NCBI RefSeq assembly: GCF_001690195.1
Contig: NZ_LZGM01000096.1
Span: forward strand, 1 to 64,000
Origin: Gilliamella sp. wkB108
GTDB lineage: Bacteria; Pseudomonadota; Gammaproteobacteria; Enterobacterales; Orbaceae
Length of the DNA: 64,000 nucleotides
Direction of reading: 5' to 3'
Shown here: positions 54,258 to 63,535 of the stretch, one piece after another
Layout: each line of letters begins with the position of its first letter
Position numbering within the stretch: position 1 is the first letter of the stretch
The notes under the pieces: model-generated
Told to the model about the DNA's origin: nothing
The model's database searches: none
The model's input: the letters and a program-made list of their open reading frames with translations, nothing else
Translations under genes and position numbers: made by a program

Positions 54258-54974
54258 AATATTCCTATAATCAATTATTAAGTTAAACAATAACTGTTTT
54301 AATCATGAATGATAAAACCAATAACGAAAGATAATCATTATTGTGTTATTGACTGTTCTTACTTATTTCTATTGTTTAGACTAATTAATAAAGCAATTCT
54401 AGTTGTTTTAACGCAGGAATAAATTCTATAGGTAGATACAGTTTGTGGTGAATTGCACAAAAACATTCACCTTTTTATTTGATACTCTTTGTTCTAAATC
54501 CAACACATTGATTAATTGGAACACAAATTGATACGGTAGTTGATTTAAATGAAAATAAATCGATTTTGAGACTATGAGTGCTAGTTTAAAAGCCTTTAGA
54601 TGAAGCGATGTACTAAATCGCAACTCAAAAAGCGAAGTAATTAGTTCGGATAGATGCCATATTGATAAATCATTATCAATCCGACAAATAGTTGCTCCAT
54701 TCTACTGAAAAAAAGAGAAAAATAATATATTTTTTAAACCTATTCACCGAGAAAAGTATCATTGAATGATATATTTGTTACAAATATATAAAAAATAAAG
54801 TATAAATGATTATGCTATCTTAATTATATTTAAACGAATCAATATTCTTTTGATAACTGAAATTATTTGTAATTAAGTTGTTTATAGCTAAATGTGAATT
54901 TTTTCCAATCTATCATTAACTAGATAACAGTGTAAAGTGTTACCAGAAATATATAACTTTATATTATTACCTTT
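54258..54974. other. Long AT-rich intergenic region
   Basis: About 720 bp. It holds a Fur-like site near the oxidase start (54324-54342) and a second dyad near 54661-54680 (ATTGATAA/TTATCAAT). A 65-codon frame here has a TTG start and no recognisable product. Nothing else is supported. Confidence 0.5.
54324..54342. promoter_or_regulatory. Fur-box-like site
   Basis: GATAATCATTATT (54330-54342) matches the right 13 bases of the Fur consensus at 12 positions; the left 6 match at 2, giving 14 of 19. It lies within an inverted CAATAAC/GTTATTG pair, about 70 bp before the oxidase start. Confidence 0.4.
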
Positions 54975-55490
54975 TTATTGAGTCTTATTGGCAAGTATCG
55001 GCTTAAATTCGTATTCACTTTTACCTGCTAATATTTGAAAGAGTTTATCCTCAAATATCATAACCTCTTTATCTTCGCTATCAGATGAATCAAAGTTCCA
55101 TAAATTGCAATGACCTTCAGTAAAACAGATTGCTATTTTATATCCAGAACCATCATGTTTCCTTGGATCAAAAAAAGAAGAACCTGATAAAAAAGTTGTT
55201 GGAACCAAATCAAAAAAATCATGATGTCCTTCATATTCAGCTTCTTCCCTATTATTTAAACAATAAGTTGCTTTCAGTTCTTCTTGACTACAAATCCATT
55301 CAGGATAATCAGGATATTTTATAATTGAATTAGGTGTGATTTTAAGTACTGTTGTTTCAAAAAAAGGGTCATATACCAATTTATTTAGATAAATAGTAGC
55401 TATATGTTTTCTGTCCATTATTTCAGCTTTAACAGTGAAACTAATAAAAAAAATCATTACCGCATAATAATAGAGTTTTTTACTAATCAT
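54975..55490 (-). CDS. Small secreted protein of unknown function
   Basis: 171 residues. A signal peptide (KKLYYYAVMIFFISFTVKA) is cleaved near KA-EI. The mature part is acidic and holds four cysteines (WICSQ, ATYCLNN, IAICFTEGHCNLW). I do not recognise the family. It lies 275 bp downstream of the putative immunity gene on the same strand, so it may belong to the same accessory block. Confidence 0.55.
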   Translation of the reverse strand: MISKKLYYYAVMIFFISFTVKAEIMDRKHIATIYLNKLVYDPFFETTVLKITPNSIIKYPDYPEWICSQEELKATYCLNNREEAEYEGHHDFFDLVPTTFLSGSSFFDPRKHDGSGYKIAICFTEGHCNLWNFDSSDSEDKEVMIFEDKLFQILAGKSEYEFKPILANKTQ

Positions 55491-55765
55491 TCCATTTCCC
55501 GTTAATATCCTTATCTTTAAGTGTGATGTCCAATTACTATTTAAAGCATGAATACATGTTAAATAGCAACTATCACTGATTATTCACAATACAATTAATA
55601 TATTAAAGTATTTTTCGTTTGCTACTTGAAACAATACTGATTAAGAAATATCAGTGAAATATTTATAATTATATAGAATATGCCAAAACCAGTTTTAAAT
55701 GGTTTTTGGCTTAGATTAATGTTTTAAATTGAGTTTAGTCACAAGTTAAACTTTTTGTTCAAAGC

Positions 55766-57013
55766 TTATTTTAAATACACTTCTCCACCATCATCTCGAC
55801 GAAGTAGATGCCAGATAACATCATCATAAATTTTCCCAGTTTCACTATTTCTAAATGGGGCAACTATATGACCTAATGAAAGCTCTCTATGCTCAATTTT
55901 ACCGTCGATAGAAGCGGAATAAAGACCACTATAGCGGCATAATTCTCCACTTTTTACTTGAATACGGACACGTTGTTTTTCAGTGGTTGCATCAATATTG
56001 TTGACAGATTCAGCCGGAATATCACTGGGTATTATATCATCAAATCGAGCCTGCCAGATTTTAGAGGTTCGATTATTAAAACGTATTACACCATTTATAG
56101 AGCCAAAACCTAATGAACCAATATCAGGTGCTCGTGCCGGTTTTAACAGCGCATTTACATTTACATAATGCTTTGGATAGGGTTTATGTTCGACTTTTGC
56201 CAATTCTGGTACTTCTCCTGCCCGAACAATTATACCTCCATGATAAGGATAAAACTCAATTGCTTCATCATGATTGTTGTTTTTTAATTCAGTAATACTA
56301 CCAAGTTTAGCGTTTATCAACTCATCACCTAATATCGTTAACCAGTTAATGCATTTAAAGCCTTTCCGAAAGCGTAAATCACTTTCAGTATTTGAAATAT
56401 CTAATCCGAAATACTTATGTGCTATTTCATATTCCAAATGTTGATAACCATAGAATTCATGGCTATGCTGCACGCCTAAACCAAAAAATCCATGCATTGG
56501 TTGTAAGAGTTGACTCATCTCTTTAATCAGTTCAATCATCTTCTTACACCCTAGCGTTGCCAGCTCACTTATTGGTAAATAAAACTGTAAATAACTTATA
56601 CCTCTGTGTACTTCTTCATGCCAATCAGCAAATGACATCGTTTTTATCATATAAGCAGGAGTAAAATCTAAATTATTAACATTACTCCAATAAAAATTTA
56701 AAGAATCATAACCATTTGAGATAATTTCATTTTGTTTTTCAACAATATTCATTTTTTCATATGGAATTATCTGATTAGGATCTCCATCTGAAAATCCGTA
56801 ATGTAATTTATTTCCCCAATATTTATCATATAACGCTAATACTTTTCCAAGCGCTTGACGTTTTTCCGGTAGGTAGGCTTGATTTAGATAAAAACAGCCA
56901 ACCAAGCCTGTTTTCAAGGCAAATTGATTATCTTTATCTAAATAGTGTAAATAAGTAAATTCGTTATAATTTTCCTCATATTCATCTAAAAGCTGCTGTA
57001 GTTTTTCGTTCAT
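55766..57013 (-). CDS. Putative type VI immunity protein (DUF3396)
   Basis: 415 residues, no signal peptide or membrane segment. The N-terminal ~280 residues look like DUF3396, the type VI immunity family: GLVGCFYLNQAYLPEKRQALGKVLALYDKYWG, the YLQFYLPISEL strand, PMHGFFGLGVQHSHE and CINWLTILGDELI. The last ~75 residues (VKSGELCRYSGLYSASIDG, LGHIVAPFRN, VIWHLLRRDDGG) look like a separate small domain. I see no effector, PAAR, VgrG or Rhs gene next to it, so it seems to be an orphan. Family from memory, moderately sure. Confidence 0.65.
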   Translation of the reverse strand: MNEKLQQLLDEYEENYNEFTYLHYLDKDNQFALKTGLVGCFYLNQAYLPEKRQALGKVLALYDKYWGNKLHYGFSDGDPNQIIPYEKMNIVEKQNEIISNGYDSLNFYWSNVNNLDFTPAYMIKTMSFADWHEEVHRGISYLQFYLPISELATLGCKKMIELIKEMSQLLQPMHGFFGLGVQHSHEFYGYQHLEYEIAHKYFGLDISNTESDLRFRKGFKCINWLTILGDELINAKLGSITELKNNNHDEAIEFYPYHGGIIVRAGEVPELAKVEHKPYPKHYVNVNALLKPARAPDIGSLGFGSINGVIRFNNRTSKIWQARFDDIIPSDIPAESVNNIDATTEKQRVRIQVKSGELCRYSGLYSASIDGKIEHRELSLGHIVAPFRNSETGKIYDDVIWHLLRRDDGGEVYLK

Positions 57014-57486
57014 AATTTACCCTTTATTAATTACCGTACACGGTTAATAACGATGTTATGTTTTTTATTTGGTTGGCTCATCACTAAACTTAATATTGCC
57101 AATTATTGAAGATATACTATTAACAACTTTATCCATTGAGGCCATAAATAGTTCCTTACTTCCAAATTATTATTGATTTTATGTAAGTATTGAAGAAAAT
57201 TTCATTAAATAGTGTATGTAAAATAATTGTTTTTTAATCATGTTGCAATATTTTAAAAATTTTTATTTTACCTTTTAAAGGTGAATAAACAAAAATTTTA
57301 AGGAGGTTTTTTTATATGTTATATAAGCTTAAATAAGTAAGAATAGTGAACAATTATAAAAAGCTGTAAATTTGACTTGATAACAAGTTAAGGTGATTTT
57401 TTATTTTATCTACTTAAAATAGTTAAGATAATTATCAATGCTTCTGGTATGATATTTACATAATTAAATTTGCGAATAATAACGAT
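57014..57486. other. Intergenic region before the glycosyltransferase
   Basis: 473 bp, AT-rich. It has a palindrome ACCTTT-T-AAAGGT (57270-57282) and a consensus AAGGAGG (57300-57306) followed 9 bp later by an ATG opening a six-codon frame (MLYKLK). No other feature is supported. Confidence 0.5.
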
Positions 57487-58551
57487 ATGAAAATTCTTTT
57501 TGGCGTGCAAGGTACCGGAAATGGTCATGTCAGTCGTTGTAGAACATTAGCCAAAGCGTTGAAAAAGGCTGGAGCTGATGTCGATTATATTTTAAGTGGT
57601 CGTGATCCTAAAGACTATTTTGATATGGAAGCTTTTGGGAATTATAAGACCTATCGTGGTGTAACATTTGCGACTTTAAATGGCAAGATAAATTTCCGGA
57701 AAACAGTTCAACGTATACGGGCTTTTAGATTAATTAAAGACGTTCGTGAACTTGATTTATCTAAATATGATTGCATTATTAGTGATTTTGAACCGGTAAG
57801 TGCTTGGGCTGCTTATTATCAGCATCGTGAGTGTCTTGGTATCAGTAATCAAGCGGTTTATCAATATTTAAAACAGAAAGAATATGGATTAATTGCAAAT
57901 GTGATTATGAAATATTACGCACCTGTGTCTCAGCCTATTGGTTTGCATTGGTTTCATTTTGGGCATAAATTATTGCCTCCGATGATTGATCCTTTCCCTG
58001 CGCTACCAAAAGAAGATGGTAATGTAGTGGTTTATTTGCCATTTGAAGGGTTAGATGAAATCATTACTTCGTTAAAACCCTATCCACATCAGAAGTTTAT
58101 CTGTTTTCATCCCGATGTGAAGCAAACAAATCAGCAGGGTAATGTAATTTTTCAACCATTAGGTAGAGAAAGTTTTATGCAGAGCTTAATTAATTGTTCA
58201 GGTATTATTTCAAATACAGGGTTTGCTTTAATTTCAGAAGCCTTATCGTTGGGTAAAAAAATCCTTACCAAACCAGTCTCTGGACAGTTTGAACAACTTT
58301 ATAATGCTCAGTGTTTGGAGTCATTAGATATGGCTACAGTTGTGGAAAATTTAAATAGTATAAAACTCAAATATTGGCTTGATTTACCTTCACCAAAACC
58401 AACTGTTTATCCAGACGTGGCGACTGAATTAGCTAAGTGGATTGTTTCTGGGCAGAAGGAATCATTGCTTTCTTTGAGTGAAAGACTATGGAGTCAAACC
58501 GTGTTCCCAGAAAATGTCAATCGTCGAATTAAATCTTTAGGTTATGTGTAA
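57487..58551 (+). CDS. Glycosyltransferase-like protein, MJ1255/VC2487 family
   Basis: 354 residues with a GT-B fold. The N-terminal domain begins MKILFGVQGTGNGHVSRCRT, similar to the MurG/UGT nucleotide-sugar family. The C-terminal domain has SGIISNTGFALISEALSLGKKILTKP, the usual donor-binding region. Members are common next to lipid or cell-surface genes but their reaction is not established. It is 11 bp upstream of folA, so the two are co-transcribed. Function unknown beyond the fold. Confidence 0.7.
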   Translation: MKILFGVQGTGNGHVSRCRTLAKALKKAGADVDYILSGRDPKDYFDMEAFGNYKTYRGVTFATLNGKINFRKTVQRIRAFRLIKDVRELDLSKYDCIISDFEPVSAWAAYYQHRECLGISNQAVYQYLKQKEYGLIANVIMKYYAPVSQPIGLHWFHFGHKLLPPMIDPFPALPKEDGNVVVYLPFEGLDEIITSLKPYPHQKFICFHPDVKQTNQQGNVIFQPLGRESFMQSLINCSGIISNTGFALISEALSLGKKILTKPVSGQFEQLYNAQCLESLDMATVVENLNSIKLKYWLDLPSPKPTVYPDVATELAKWIVSGQKESLLSLSERLWSQTVFPENVNRRIKSLGYV

Positions 58552-58562
58552 AGGAAGAAAAA

Positions 58563-59054
58563 ATGCTAAGTATTATTGTGGCTATGGCACATAACCGTGT
58601 TATTGGTTTGGATAATCAAATGCCTTGGCATTTACCAGCCGATTTAGCTTGGTTTAAAAAAAATACACTTAATAAACCAGTTATAATGGGTCGTAAAACT
58701 TTTGAATCTATAGGAAGGCCTTTACCAAATCGGCATAATATTATTATTAGTCGGCATGCAGACAGAGAGGTTAAACCAAATATCAGTTGGGTAAAATCCA
58801 TTGATGAAGCATTGCAATTAGCGAATACACTACAGAGTAGTGAAACATTTATTATTGGTGGTGGTAATATCTATAATCAGGTGTTGCCGATAGTTAATCG
58901 TCTCTATTTAACCCATATTGATGCAGATTTACATGGTGACACTTACTTTCCTGATTATTCTCCCGAACAGTGGCAAGTGATCTATCAAGAAGATCATTTG
59001 GCGGATGATAAAAATTCTTATCCTTATCAGTTTCAAATCTTAGAGAGAAAATAA
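58563..59054 (+). CDS. folA: Dihydrofolate reductase
   Basis: 163 residues against 159 in E. coli. It matches throughout: IIVAMAHNRVIGLDNQMPWHLPADL with catalytic Asp27 and Trp22, TLNKPVIMGRKTFESIGRPLPN, FIIGGGNIYNQVLP and LTHIDADLHGDTYFPDY. It reduces dihydrofolate with NADPH. Trimethoprim contact residues look like the sensitive type (Leu/Met20, Asp27), but this was not modelled. Confidence 0.96.
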   Translation: MLSIIVAMAHNRVIGLDNQMPWHLPADLAWFKKNTLNKPVIMGRKTFESIGRPLPNRHNIIISRHADREVKPNISWVKSIDEALQLANTLQSSETFIIGGGNIYNQVLPIVNRLYLTHIDADLHGDTYFPDYSPEQWQVIYQEDHLADDKNSYPYQFQILERK

Positions 59055-59067
59055 CGTCGCCATTAAT

Positions 59068-59090
59068 ATTGCCACTATTTTAGTGGCAAT
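59068..59090. terminator. Terminator between folA and relA
   Basis: ATTGCCACTA and TAGTGGCAAT are perfect 10-bp arms with a TTT loop, placed between convergent genes. U-tracts on both strands are short. Confidence 0.65.
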
Positions 59091-59102
59091 TTCAGTCATG
59101 AT

Positions 59103-61358
59103 TTAACCTAAGCGTTTTGCTTCTATTACATCTGGTAATTGTTTAATTTTGTTGAGTACCCGATTTAACGAATCCTGATCGAAGATTTCCATATCCATAT
59201 CAATAGTTGCTAACTGTTGTTTCATATCACTGCGACTGGATAAACTAAGGACATTAACTTTTTCGTTAGCTAATATAGTAGTGATATCACGTAATAAACC
59301 ACTGCGATCGTTAGCGACAACGCGAGTTACCATGGTGTAACTTGTTTGACGATCACCGCTCCAAACCGCTTCTATAATGCGTTCAGGAGCATGGTTTTTT
59401 AGTTCTTGTAATTGTTCACAATCGGCTCTATGTATTGAAATGCCTCGACCTTGTGTAATAAAACCAATAATTGGATCACCCGGAATAGGGCGACAGCAGT
59501 TAGCTATGGTATGCATTAAATTGCCGACACCTTCAATAATGATTTCACCACTTTTTTTATTGTTACTTTTAGTTGTATTTTTGGCTTGGGTATTAGATTT
59601 TTGTGCGATCTGTTTTAACGCGGCTTCATCTTCTTCTTCAGCTGTAGGTTTATTGAATTGTGCATTTAAGAAGTTAACCAATTGATTGATTCTAACATCT
59701 CCACTACCAATACCAGCCAGCACTTCATCAAATGAATGCGCGTTATATTTATTGATTAGAATTTTTTCGACATTTTTTAAACTAATATTTAAGGGTTCAA
59801 GTTCACCTATTAAAATTTGCTCACCAGCAGTAATATTTTTATGGCGGTCTTGTTTTTTGAACCATGCTTGAATTTTGGCTCGCGCCCGACTACTATTGAC
59901 AAAACCTGTATTGGGATTTAACCAATCACGGCTTGGGTTAGGTTGCTTTTGGGTAATGACCTCTACTTGATCTCCAGTCTTTAAGATGTAAGTAAAAGGG
60001 ACAATTCGTCCCGCAACTTTTGCGCCAATGCAACGGTGGCCGACATCACTGTGGATGTGATATGCAAAATCTAGAGGCGTCGAACCTGCTGGTAAATCAA
60101 CTACATCACCTTTAGGAGTAAAAACATAAACGCGATCATCAAAAATTTGGCTGCGAACGGTTTCTTGAATTTCACCACTTTCTGACATCTCTTGTTGCCA
60201 CGTTAATAATTTGCGTAGCCATGAAATTCGCTGATCATATGCAGTCATTTTGTCGGTACTGCCTTCTTTATATTTCCAATGTGCGGCAATACCTAATTCA
60301 GCATCATTGTGCATCTGTTCTGTACGAATTTGAATTTCGATGGTTTTATCTTGCGGTCCATAAACAACCGTATGAATTGATTGATAACCATTGGGTTTTG
60401 GATTGGCAACATAATCGTCAAATTCTTTGGCAATATGTTTGTAATGGCTATGAACGATACCTAAAGCGTTATAACAATCTTCAATTCGGTCACAGATAAT
60501 ACGTACAGCACGGATATCATACAGATCTTCAAATTCCAGATGTTTACGTTCCATTTTTCGCCATATACTATAAATGTGTTTAGGGCGGCCATAAACTTCG
60601 GCACGGATATGATCTTTGTTCATCATATCTTGTAGGCCTTCAACAAATTGGTTGATGTATAATTCGCGATCTAGTCTTTTTTCATGTAGTTTTTTGGCAA
60701 TAAATCGATATTCATCAGGATGTAAGTAACGGAAACAAAAGTCTTCTAATTCCCATTTTAGTTGTCCAATACCTAAACGGTTGGCAAGTGGTGCATAAAT
60801 ATTGAAACACTCTTTAGCAGCAAGGACTTGTTCTTCTTTAGGTGCATTTAATAAACTGCGTAGGTAAGTGATTCGTTCAGCTAATTTAATGACAACACTA
60901 CGGAAATCATTCACCATTGCAAGTAACATTCGTCGGATACTGTCAATCTGCTCAGTTGTTGCATGTCCATTACGGATAGCGCGAAGTTGGCGGATCTCTT
61001 TCATTCTCATAATGCTGGAAATGATATGAATAATTTCACGGTCGAAATCTTCTTGGATATCTTCACGACGAATAATTTTGGCATCAAGAAATGGGAATAG
61101 TAATGAAGCACATAAGCTATTTACATCCATATTGAGGGTAGATAGGATTTCAACCATTTCTACAGCATTTTGAAAACAGCGAGTCTGTTCTGGTGCGCCA
61201 GCACTATTTTCAAAGCAAAAATCCCATATATTTTTAAATTTTTGATAAGATTCAGGATTAGTAAGTAATAGCTCTTCTTTTGCCCATTGTTCAACATCAA
61301 ACTGTGCTAAGGAGTAATGTTCTTCACTGTGTTGATGTGCGCCTCTAATTGATACCAT
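59103..61358 (-). CDS. relA: GTP pyrophosphokinase (ppGpp synthetase I)
   Basis: 751 residues against 744 in E. coli. The N-terminal pseudo-HD region has LLFPFLDA in place of the hydrolase HDxxED, so the hydrolase half is dead, as in other RelA proteins. The synthetase has YGRPKHIYSIWRKMERK, YDIRAVRII and NGYQSIHTVV. TGS (VYVFTPKGDVVDLPAGSTPLDFAYHIH), a zinc-finger-like CCRPIPGD and a C-terminal ACT domain follow. It makes (p)ppGpp on starved ribosomes. Follows rlmD by 6 bp. Confidence 0.96.
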   Translation of the reverse strand: MVSIRGAHQHSEEHYSLAQFDVEQWAKEELLLTNPESYQKFKNIWDFCFENSAGAPEQTRCFQNAVEMVEILSTLNMDVNSLCASLLFPFLDAKIIRREDIQEDFDREIIHIISSIMRMKEIRQLRAIRNGHATTEQIDSIRRMLLAMVNDFRSVVIKLAERITYLRSLLNAPKEEQVLAAKECFNIYAPLANRLGIGQLKWELEDFCFRYLHPDEYRFIAKKLHEKRLDRELYINQFVEGLQDMMNKDHIRAEVYGRPKHIYSIWRKMERKHLEFEDLYDIRAVRIICDRIEDCYNALGIVHSHYKHIAKEFDDYVANPKPNGYQSIHTVVYGPQDKTIEIQIRTEQMHNDAELGIAAHWKYKEGSTDKMTAYDQRISWLRKLLTWQQEMSESGEIQETVRSQIFDDRVYVFTPKGDVVDLPAGSTPLDFAYHIHSDVGHRCIGAKVAGRIVPFTYILKTGDQVEVITQKQPNPSRDWLNPNTGFVNSSRARAKIQAWFKKQDRHKNITAGEQILIGELEPLNISLKNVEKILINKYNAHSFDEVLAGIGSGDVRINQLVNFLNAQFNKPTAEEEDEAALKQIAQKSNTQAKNTTKSNNKKSGEIIIEGVGNLMHTIANCCRPIPGDPIIGFITQGRGISIHRADCEQLQELKNHAPERIIEAVWSGDRQTSYTMVTRVVANDRSGLLRDITTILANEKVNVLSLSSRSDMKQQLATIDMDMEIFDQDSLNRVLNKIKQLPDVIEAKRLG

Positions 61359-61364
61359 AATTTA

Positions 61365-62699
61365 TTATCCTGATTTGGTTAACAACAACATTGATTCAAT
61401 ATGCTTTGTTTGCGGAAACATATCTAAAATAGCAACTTGGGCGATTTGATAGCCCGCTTCTATAAATTGTTTACAATCTCTAGCTAGAGTAGCAGGATTA
61501 CAGGAAATATAAACAACTTTTGCAGGTGCTATTTTAATAATTTCTGTTGTTACATTTAATGCTCCAGCTCTTGCAGGATCTAATAACACTTTGTTAAATA
61601 CTGATTGATTCCATTGTGAAAATTGCTGATTATCTTCTAAGTTACTGGTATAGAAATTAGTGTTAGCACAAAGGTTATTTTTATTTAATATAGTATTAAA
61701 TTTGGCTTTTTCAACTAATGCATCAATACCTTCGATACCCGTTACAGATTGGCATAAAGTAGCCATTGGTAATGAAAAATTGCCCATTCCACAAAACAGA
61801 TCTAAGACTTTATCAGTAGTTTTTAAGTTCAACCAGTTAAGTGCCTGAGCGATCATCTTTTGGTTAATTTTGTTATTAACTTGTATAAAATCGAGTGGAC
61901 TAAAAGTCAATTTAAGTTGGTTAATTAAATAATAATGTTCGCTATTTCCCGATATATGTACTAATTTTGTGCCATGTAAATAGAGGGAAATATGGTTATT
62001 TTCAGCAAATTGCTTTAATAGCTCTGTATCTGCTTGCGTGAGTGGCTGTGTGTGCCTTAACACCAGAATCGTACCGCTATCGACACAAATTAACTCGACG
62101 TGTCCTAGTGCTTTAGTTTGTTTGATTTTACGTAAGCAGTTTTGTAATGGGGAAAGTAATTCATCTAATTGTTGAACCAAAACCGGACAATATTCAATGT
62201 TGATAATTTGGTTTGATTCAGCTTGGCGAAAACCAATGCATAATTCACCTTTTATAATATTGATGGCAAGTCTTGCACGACGTCGATAATGATAAGGTTG
62301 ATCAGCAATAATAATAGGAGGTTTATCTAAAACATGTTCTAAGGAGGCGCCACTTTCTTTTTGTAAAAGTTTAATAAGTGCGTCATATTTAGCATGTTGT
62401 TGCAACGGTGTTGCAATATGTTGCAATTCACAGCCTCCACATTTTTGATAATAACTACATTGTGGCGTCACACGATCTGTGCTTTGATTATGATATTTAA
62501 TTACTTTGGCTTTAGCGTAATTTCTTTTATCTTCAGTTAGTTGTATATCAACGGTTTCATTAGGTAAAGCAGATTTGATAAAAATTGTTTTGCCTTTATG
62601 ATTAGCGACGCCATGCCCAAAGGCATCTAAACCGGAGACAGTTAAAGTCAATTTCTGGGGAGCGGGTTTTCTTTTTGTGGGAGTGTAAAAATTAACCAT
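61365..62699 (-). CDS. rlmD: 23S rRNA m5U1939 methyltransferase
   Basis: 444 residues. A TRAM domain (KLTLTVSGLDAFGHGVANHKGKTIF) is followed by a 4Fe-4S binding set (Cys in PQCSYYQKCGGC and later in EYCPVL) and a SAM-dependent methyltransferase with VLDLFCGMGNFSLPMA, LLDPARAGA, the catalytic YISCNPATLARD and base HIESMLLL. It methylates U1939 of 23S rRNA. Gene order coaD-rlmD-relA on one strand; rlmD-relA is also the E. coli order. Confidence 0.95.
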   Translation of the reverse strand: MVNFYTPTKRKPAPQKLTLTVSGLDAFGHGVANHKGKTIFIKSALPNETVDIQLTEDKRNYAKAKVIKYHNQSTDRVTPQCSYYQKCGGCELQHIATPLQQHAKYDALIKLLQKESGASLEHVLDKPPIIIADQPYHYRRRARLAINIIKGELCIGFRQAESNQIINIEYCPVLVQQLDELLSPLQNCLRKIKQTKALGHVELICVDSGTILVLRHTQPLTQADTELLKQFAENNHISLYLHGTKLVHISGNSEHYYLINQLKLTFSPLDFIQVNNKINQKMIAQALNWLNLKTTDKVLDLFCGMGNFSLPMATLCQSVTGIEGIDALVEKAKFNTILNKNNLCANTNFYTSNLEDNQQFSQWNQSVFNKVLLDPARAGALNVTTEIIKIAPAKVVYISCNPATLARDCKQFIEAGYQIAQVAILDMFPQTKHIESMLLLTKSG

Positions 62700-62714
62700 A
62701 TTTGTTTATTCAAT

Positions 62715-63203
62715 TTAAGTTAATCGCCTTAATATTTCTGTTTTGACATGGGTTGGAACTAAATTAGAAATATCGCCACCATGGTATGCTACGTCTTTGA
62801 CTATGGTTGATGAAATAAATCCCATAGCAATAGAAGGCATTAAAAATATAGTGTCTAAGTCAGCTTTTAATGAACGATTCATTTCAGCCAGTTGTCTTTC
62901 ATACTCAAAATCGTGGGTGGTTCTCACGCCACGAATAATGACGGTTGCATTATGGGTTTGTGCAAAATCAGCCATTAAATTATCAAATCCGATAACTTCA
63001 ACATTGAGTAAATGCTCGACAGACGTCGATGCCAAATTGACACGTTCATCTAAGGCGAATAAGGTTTTTTTATTTGGATTTTCAGCAATAGCAATAATTA
63101 AGCGAGGAAATAGTAAAGACGCTCGCGTAATAAGATCGATATGACCATTAGTGATAGGATCAAAGGTACCAGGAAAAATGGCGGTTAAAGTATTGCTTTT
63201 CAT
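62715..63203 (-). CDS. coaD: Phosphopantetheine adenylyltransferase
   Basis: 162 residues. Nucleotidyltransferase signatures are TAIFPGTFDPITNGHIDL (T/HxGH-type motif), VIIRGVRTTHDFEYERQLAEMNR, and ISSTIVKDVAYHGGDIS near the end. It makes dephospho-CoA from phosphopantetheine and ATP. 15 bp upstream of rlmD. Confidence 0.95.
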   Translation of the reverse strand: MKSNTLTAIFPGTFDPITNGHIDLITRASLLFPRLIIAIAENPNKKTLFALDERVNLASTSVEHLLNVEVIGFDNLMADFAQTHNATVIIRGVRTTHDFEYERQLAEMNRSLKADLDTIFLMPSIAMGFISSTIVKDVAYHGGDISNLVPTHVKTEILRRLT

Positions 63204-63535
63204 TTATGATATAATCCATGAACAATGATAATTATATCATACAGAATTTTGATGGAAATTGTTAGTTTAACCTGATTAAAATCCTGTTTAACACGATTCG
63301 CACTTAGATATTGAATTTAGCGTGATATTTATACTGAAACGTATAGTTGACCTGAAACATCTTTACAAAGTTTGGCTATTTGATAAATGGCTATATCTAG
63401 TTGAAAAGTATGATAGGCGAATTATTGCCTGCAATAATTCAAATTAACGGTTTGATTCTATTATTGATGAGGTAAATCTACACTCATCAATAATATCCTC
63501 TGCTGATTAATGATTTAAAAATTTAGTTAATGTTG
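63204..63535. other. Intergenic region with repeat and two hairpins
   Basis: 332 bp between coaD and galM. It contains repeat copy C (63329-63367) and two perfect inverted repeats downstream of galM: GAATTATTGC/GCAATAATTC (63419-63440) and TTATTGATGAG/CTCATCAATAA (63461-63493). The latter is the likelier galM terminator although its U-tract is poor. Confidence 0.55.
63329..63367 (-). repeat. 39-bp interspersed repeat, copy C
   Basis: Reads on the minus strand as TGTAAAGATGTTTCAGGTCAA then CTATACGTTTCAGTATAA; differs from copy A at two positions. About 130 bp upstream of coaD. Confidence 0.8.

Noticed and set aside
54426-54623. 65-codon minus-strand frame in the long gap before the multicopper oxidase
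   Set aside because: TTG start, no convincing ribosome binding site, no family I recognise.
54661-54680. Second Fur box (ATTGATAA...TTATCAAT)
   Set aside because: The half-sites are one base too far apart for the usual 7-1-7 arrangement.
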